This document shows positions 60,926-64,000 of a stretch of DNA of 64,000 nucleotides, in pieces. The translations under genes and the position numbers were made by a program. Below the pieces are notes generated by a model. It saw nothing but the letters and a program-made list of their open reading frames with translations. It was not told where the DNA came from and did no database searches. Where the stretch lies: assembly GCF_000227725.2 (NCBI RefSeq), contig NZ_MU255056.1, positions 1,041,591 to 1,105,590 of the forward strand, read 5' to 3'. The stretch is from Thiorhodospira sibirica ATCC 700588. GTDB taxonomy: Bacteria; Pseudomonadota; Gammaproteobacteria; Ectothiorhodospirales; Ectothiorhodospiraceae. Positions within the stretch are counted from its first letter, which is position 1. Each line of letters starts with the position of its first letter.

Positions 60926-61423
60926 ATGAATACGCTGACACATAAGACAAGGCCGCACGGGAGCCGCCGACACCGCCAAGGTGGCGCACTCAAGCTCGTG
61001 CTGATTGTGCTGGTCGCAGTATTGGTTTCTGGGGGTTTGAGCGGGGGTGTCGCCTGGTATTTCCTGGCGGGGAGTGCGCCTAAGGGGCCTGATCCTTCGT
61101 TGCCGCCGCCGACCTTTTATATGGAGCTTGCGCCCTTGACGCAAAATTTCCAGGGACCGGGGCGGATCCGCTTTATTCAGATAGGGCTTGTATTGATGGC
61201 ACGGGATCAGGCAGACCTTGAGCTGGCGCAAAAACACATGCCGGCGGTTTTAAATAATCTGAATCTGTTGATCGGCAACAAAACCTACGAAGAACTCAAT
61301 ACCCCGGAGGGCAAAGACGTGTTGCGCGAGGAGCTGTTGACCGAAATCGGACGGCTGTTGCGTGAGCGCGCCGGACGCAGCGCCATTGAGGGGATCTATT
61401 TCAATTCCTTTGTGATGCAGTAA
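60926..61423 (+). CDS. fliL: flagellar basal-body-associated protein FliL
   Basis: The ATG at 60926 has GGGTG 5 bases upstream; an ATG at 60914 sits directly on GGAG. The 165-residue protein has a basic N-terminus, one membrane helix (LKLVLIVLVAVLVSGGLSGGVAWYFL, about 23-48) and a periplasmic domain (TFYMELAPLTQNFQ, FIQIGLVLMARDQ, VLREELLTEIGRLL). FliL supports stator function. It heads fliLMNOP. The commonly preceding fliK is absent. Confidence 0.93.
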   Translation: MNTLTHKTRPHGSRRHRQGGALKLVLIVLVAVLVSGGLSGGVAWYFLAGSAPKGPDPSLPPPTFYMELAPLTQNFQGPGRIRFIQIGLVLMARDQADLELAQKHMPAVLNNLNLLIGNKTYEELNTPEGKDVLREELLTEIGRLLRERAGRSAIEGIYFNSFVMQ

Positions 61424-61430
61424 ACACATC

Positions 61431-62411
61431 ATGGCTAATGCAGACCTACTTTCCCAAGACGAAATTGACGCCCTGTTACACGGCGTTGATGGCGGTGATA
61501 TAGAGACCGAAGACGAGCTGCGTTCGCATGACGGGGTAGCGCGTTCTTTTGATTTTGGCAGCCAGGATCGGATTGTGCGTGGGCGCATGCCCACCCTGGA
61601 GATGATTAACGAGCGCTTTGCCCGTTATTCACGCATCAGCTTGTTTAACCTGTTGCGCCGTGCCGTTGAGGTTTCTGTCGGCGGCGTGAAGATTTTAAAA
61701 TTCAACGAATATGTCCATTCCTTATTCGTGCCGACCAGTCTGAATCTGGTAAAAGTCAAACCCCTGCGCGGCACGGGTCTGTTTGTGCTGGATCCCAAGC
61801 TGGTGTTTATTCTGGTGGATAACTTTTTTGGCGGCGACGGGCGCTATCACGCCAAGATTGAGGGACGTGAATTTACCCCCACCGAGCTTCGGGTGGTACA
61901 GGTCTTGCTCAATCAAGCCTTCCATGATTTGAAGGAATCCTGGGCGCCGGTGCTGACGCTAGATTTTGAATACATCAATTCTGAGGTCAACCCCCAATTT
62001 GCCAATATTGTCAGCCCTACCGAAGTGGTGGTGGTGTCAACCTTTCGCATGGAGCTTGATGGCGGTGGCGGCGACATGCACGTCACCATGCCCTATTCCA
62101 TGATTGAGCCGATTCGCGAGCAGCTGGATGCCGGGATTCAAAGTGACCGCTTTGATGTGGATGATCGCTGGATCAAGGCATTGCGCGAGGAGGTGAAAGC
62201 GGCAGAGGTCGGCGTTTCCTGCGTGTTGACCGATGTCACCATGAGCCTGGAAAAACTGATTGATCTTAGGCCCGGCGATATCATTCCTGTGGATATTCCC
62301 GAGGTGGTGACCTTGAAAGCAGAGGACATCCCGATTGTGCGCGGGACATTTGGCATATCCAACGGTTTTAACGCGGTTAAGGTGACCGAGCGTATCAAAC
62401 GTACTGATTAG
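61431..62411 (+). CDS. fliM: flagellar motor switch protein FliM
   Basis: The 326-residue C-ring protein begins with the CheY-P binding segment LLSQDEIDALLHGV. It has the CheC-like middle domain with FFGGDGRYHAKIEGREFTPTE near 128 and a C-terminal SpoA domain (LRPGDIIPVDIPEVVTLKAEDIPI). It sets rotation direction. It follows fliL by 7 bases and precedes fliN by 11. Confidence 0.97.
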   Translation: MANADLLSQDEIDALLHGVDGGDIETEDELRSHDGVARSFDFGSQDRIVRGRMPTLEMINERFARYSRISLFNLLRRAVEVSVGGVKILKFNEYVHSLFVPTSLNLVKVKPLRGTGLFVLDPKLVFILVDNFFGGDGRYHAKIEGREFTPTELRVVQVLLNQAFHDLKESWAPVLTLDFEYINSEVNPQFANIVSPTEVVVVSTFRMELDGGGGDMHVTMPYSMIEPIREQLDAGIQSDRFDVDDRWIKALREEVKAAEVGVSCVLTDVTMSLEKLIDLRPGDIIPVDIPEVVTLKAEDIPIVRGTFGISNGFNAVKVTERIKRTD

Positions 62412-62422
62412 GAGTCTGGACT

Positions 62423-62887
62423 GTGAGTGATGAAGATAAAACGGCTGAGGTAGCCGATGATGATTGGGCGGCCGCCCTGGCAGAGCAAGAGACGAGCGAG
62501 GAGCTAGCCCCTGAGCCTGCCACATCCAAAGGCAAAGAAAAGGCGTCAAAGGACGGGGATCATGTCCAGATGGCGCAGTTTGAGTCCATCTCTGCCGAGC
62601 CGACGGAGGGCAGTGGCGGGGGCGAAGATATCAATCTGGATGTGATCCTGGATATCCCCGTCACCATTGCGATGGAAATCGGGCGGACCAAATTGCCGAT
62701 CCGTAATCTTTTGCAGCTTAATCAGGGGTCGGTGGTAGAGTTGGATCGACTCGCCGGGGAACCGCTGGATGTGCTGGTTAACGGGACTTTGATTGCGCAC
62801 GGTGAGGTGGTGGTGGTTAACGAAAAGTTCGGTATCCGCCTGACCGATGTGATCAGCCCGGCGGAACGTGTGAAGAAATTGAAGTAA
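62423..62887 (+). CDS. fliN: flagellar motor switch protein FliN
   Basis: A GTG start at 62423 follows GGAG by 8 bases. The 154-residue protein has a long acidic N-terminus (about 1-70, rich in Glu, Asp and Ala). The conserved SpoA domain follows (VILDIPVTIAMEIGRTKLPI, LLQLNQGSVVELDRLAGEPL, VNEKFGIRLTDVISPAERVK). It forms the lower C-ring and docks the export ATPase complex. Confidence 0.96.
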   Translation: MSDEDKTAEVADDDWAAALAEQETSEELAPEPATSKGKEKASKDGDHVQMAQFESISAEPTEGSGGGEDINLDVILDIPVTIAMEIGRTKLPIRNLLQLNQGSVVELDRLAGEPLDVLVNGTLIAHGEVVVVNEKFGIRLTDVISPAERVKKLK

Positions 62888-62906
62888 GTCCGCAAAGGTG
62901 CTCTTG

Positions 62907-63332
62907 ATGCGTCTTTTAATGATTCTCTGTGTCCTGTTGTCGGCCACGGCGCAGGCCACTGAACCGACGGTGCGCACCATTGCACCACCGGAACTCACGG
63001 GTGCGTATCTGCTGCAAATCCTGTTCAGTCTGCTGGTAGTTATCGGCGGCATCATTGCCCTGACCTGGTTGATGCGGCGTTTACAGCATCGCTCAGGGAG
63101 CGCCGGGCCTTCGCTGCGTGCCTTGGCGAGTCTGAATGTGGGCACCCGCGAGCGCGTGGTCTTGATTGAGATCGGTACGAAACAAATTCTGGTCGGAGTA
63201 GCGCCGGGCCGGGTGCAAACCTTACATGTTCTGGATGAATCCATTGATGTTTCAGGCAAAGAAACACACGGCGCGGACACACCATTCGCGCACCGCTTGA
63301 AAACAGCATTGAACACACGGAGCAAACCATGA
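62907..63332 (+). CDS. fliO: flagellar export protein FliO
   Basis: The ATG at 62907 has AAAGGTG 5 bases upstream; a GTG at 62898 is in the same frame. The 141-residue protein has a signal-like N-terminus (LLMILCVLLSATAQA), one membrane helix (LQILFSLLVVIGGIIALTWLM) and a cytoplasmic domain with LRALASLNVGTRERVVLIEIG, the FliO signature. It helps assemble FliP into the export gate. Its stop overlaps the fliP start by 4 bases. Confidence 0.92.
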   Translation: MRLLMILCVLLSATAQATEPTVRTIAPPELTGAYLLQILFSLLVVIGGIIALTWLMRRLQHRSGSAGPSLRALASLNVGTRERVVLIEIGTKQILVGVAPGRVQTLHVLDESIDVSGKETHGADTPFAHRLKTALNTRSKP

Positions 63333-64000
63333 AGTGCAAGGGTTTTCTTTGGCTGGCCGTGATGCTGTTGGCGCTGATTCCGCTGTCGGCAGCGCAGGCC
63401 CAGGCAACCTTTCCGATCCTGACGGTGACCCCCGGTGCGGGAGGCAGCGAGGAATATTCAGTCACCCTGCAAGTCCTGATCTTGATGACCATGCTCAGCC
63501 TGATTCCGGCGGCATTGATCATGATGACCTCCTTTACCCGCATCATCATTGTGCTGGGGATTTTGCGTCAAGGACTTGGCACCGCCCAAACCCCAAATAA
63601 TCAAATCCTTGTGGGGCTGGCGTTTTTTCTGACCCTGTTCATCATGCTACCCATTTTTGAACGCATCAATGAAGAAGCAGTGCAGCCCTATATGCAGGAG
63701 GAAATCACCTTGCAGGAGGGCTTGAGTCGCGCCAGTGTACCGATGCATCGTTTCATGATTGAGCAGACCCGGGAAACCGATCTGGCGATGTTTGCCCGCA
63801 TTGGGGGGTATGAAACCTTTGAGAGCCCTGACGATGTGCCTTTCTCGTTGCTGGTGCCGGCGTTTATCACCAGCGAACTCAAAACCGCCTTCCAGATTGG
63901 TTTTCTGATTCTGATTCCCTTTCTGATCATTGACCTTGTGGTAGCCAGTGTATTGATGTCGATGGGGATGATGATGTTACCGCCGGTGATGATTGCGCTG
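63329..64000 (+). CDS. fliP: flagellar export gate protein FliP, cut by window end
   Basis: The ATG at 63329 overlaps the fliO stop (ATGA). 224 codons are visible; about 25 are missing at the 3' side. Seen: a signal peptide (LAVMLLALIPLSAAQAQA), LILMTMLSLIPAALIMMTSFTRII, LGTAQTPNNQILVGLAFFLTLFIM, and FLIIDLVVASVLMSMGMMMLPP, all strong family motifs. FliP forms the export gate core with FliQ and FliR, whose genes should follow outside the window. Confidence 0.96.
   Translation, partial: MKCKGFLWLAVMLLALIPLSAAQAQATFPILTVTPGAGGSEEYSVTLQVLILMTMLSLIPAALIMMTSFTRIIIVLGILRQGLGTAQTPNNQILVGLAFFLTLFIMLPIFERINEEAVQPYMQEEITLQEGLSRASVPMHRFMIEQTRETDLAMFARIGGYETFESPDDVPFSLLVPAFITSELKTAFQIGFLILIPFLIIDLVVASVLMSMGMMMLPPVMIAL

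Noticed and set aside
1-64000. tRNA, rRNA, tmRNA or CRISPR array
   Set aside because: Scanned by eye for T-arm GGTTCGAxTCC patterns, rRNA landmarks and regularly spaced repeats; none found. A covariance-model search would be decisive.

Overview
The window reads as chromosomal DNA of a moderately GC-rich gammaproteobacterium. Most of the gene content (pilT, secDF, proS, dxs, pntAB, ilvA, trmL, queG, polar-type flagellar genes) is core. Three observations suggest a chemolithoautotrophic sulfur oxidiser: a sulfide:quinone oxidoreductase-type flavoprotein (58.4-59.8 kb), an SbtA/SbtB-type bicarbonate transporter with its PII-like partner (47.2-48.5 kb), and a small membrane c-type cytochrome (5.9 kb). 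The lifestyle is inferred; the genes are seen.

Layout. 0-0.7 kb: broken end of an IS5-like element. 0.8-7.1 kb: iron alcohol dehydrogenase, an EF-G-like GTPase, pilT, a haem membrane protein and a TPR protein. 7.2-8.9 kb: an IS607-type element (serine recombinase plus TnpB) directly in front of glucokinase. 10.0-12.5 kb: a Fur-box-preceded ferric-iron binding protein, a lone znuB and a yjfB-like gene. 12.5-14.9 kb: accessory DNA with a shrunken IS200/IS605 derivative, an ADP-ribosylglycohydrolase and a DUF559-type nuclease-like gene. 14.9-19.4 kb: proS, ppsR, dxs. 19.9-23.1 kb: yajC-secD-secF. 23.2-27.4 kb: hprK-rapZ-EIIA-HPr, a membrane protein and queG. 27.7-30.5 kb: three-gene transhydrogenase. 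31.0-34.8 kb: flgBCDEF behind a strong sigma-54 promoter match. 34.9-42.6 kb: methyltransferase, AlgR-like regulator, ilvA, a second IS605 derivative ending at the rubrerythrin start codon, and small genes. 42.6-52.1 kb: two large hybrid histidine kinases flanking tsaE and sbtAB. 52.5-57.1 kb: decayed second ADP-ribosylglycohydrolase, ugd, an antitoxin-like gene pair without a toxin, pyrD and trmL. 57.1-60.7 kb: UbiA-family protein, sqr with a 53-residue companion, OmpA-like lipoprotein. 60.9-64.0 kb: fliLMNOP, cut by the window end.

The genes cooperate in several modules: motility (flgBCDEF, fliLMNOP, pilT, yjfB), inorganic carbon uptake (sbtAB, possibly with the upstream kinase), sulfide oxidation to the quinone pool, and a regulatory phosphotransfer chain (HprK, HPr, EIIA, RapZ). 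Mobile DNA is small and mostly decayed. At least five copies of a REP/BIME-like palindromic repeat lie between genes. No tRNA, rRNA or CRISPR array was seen.
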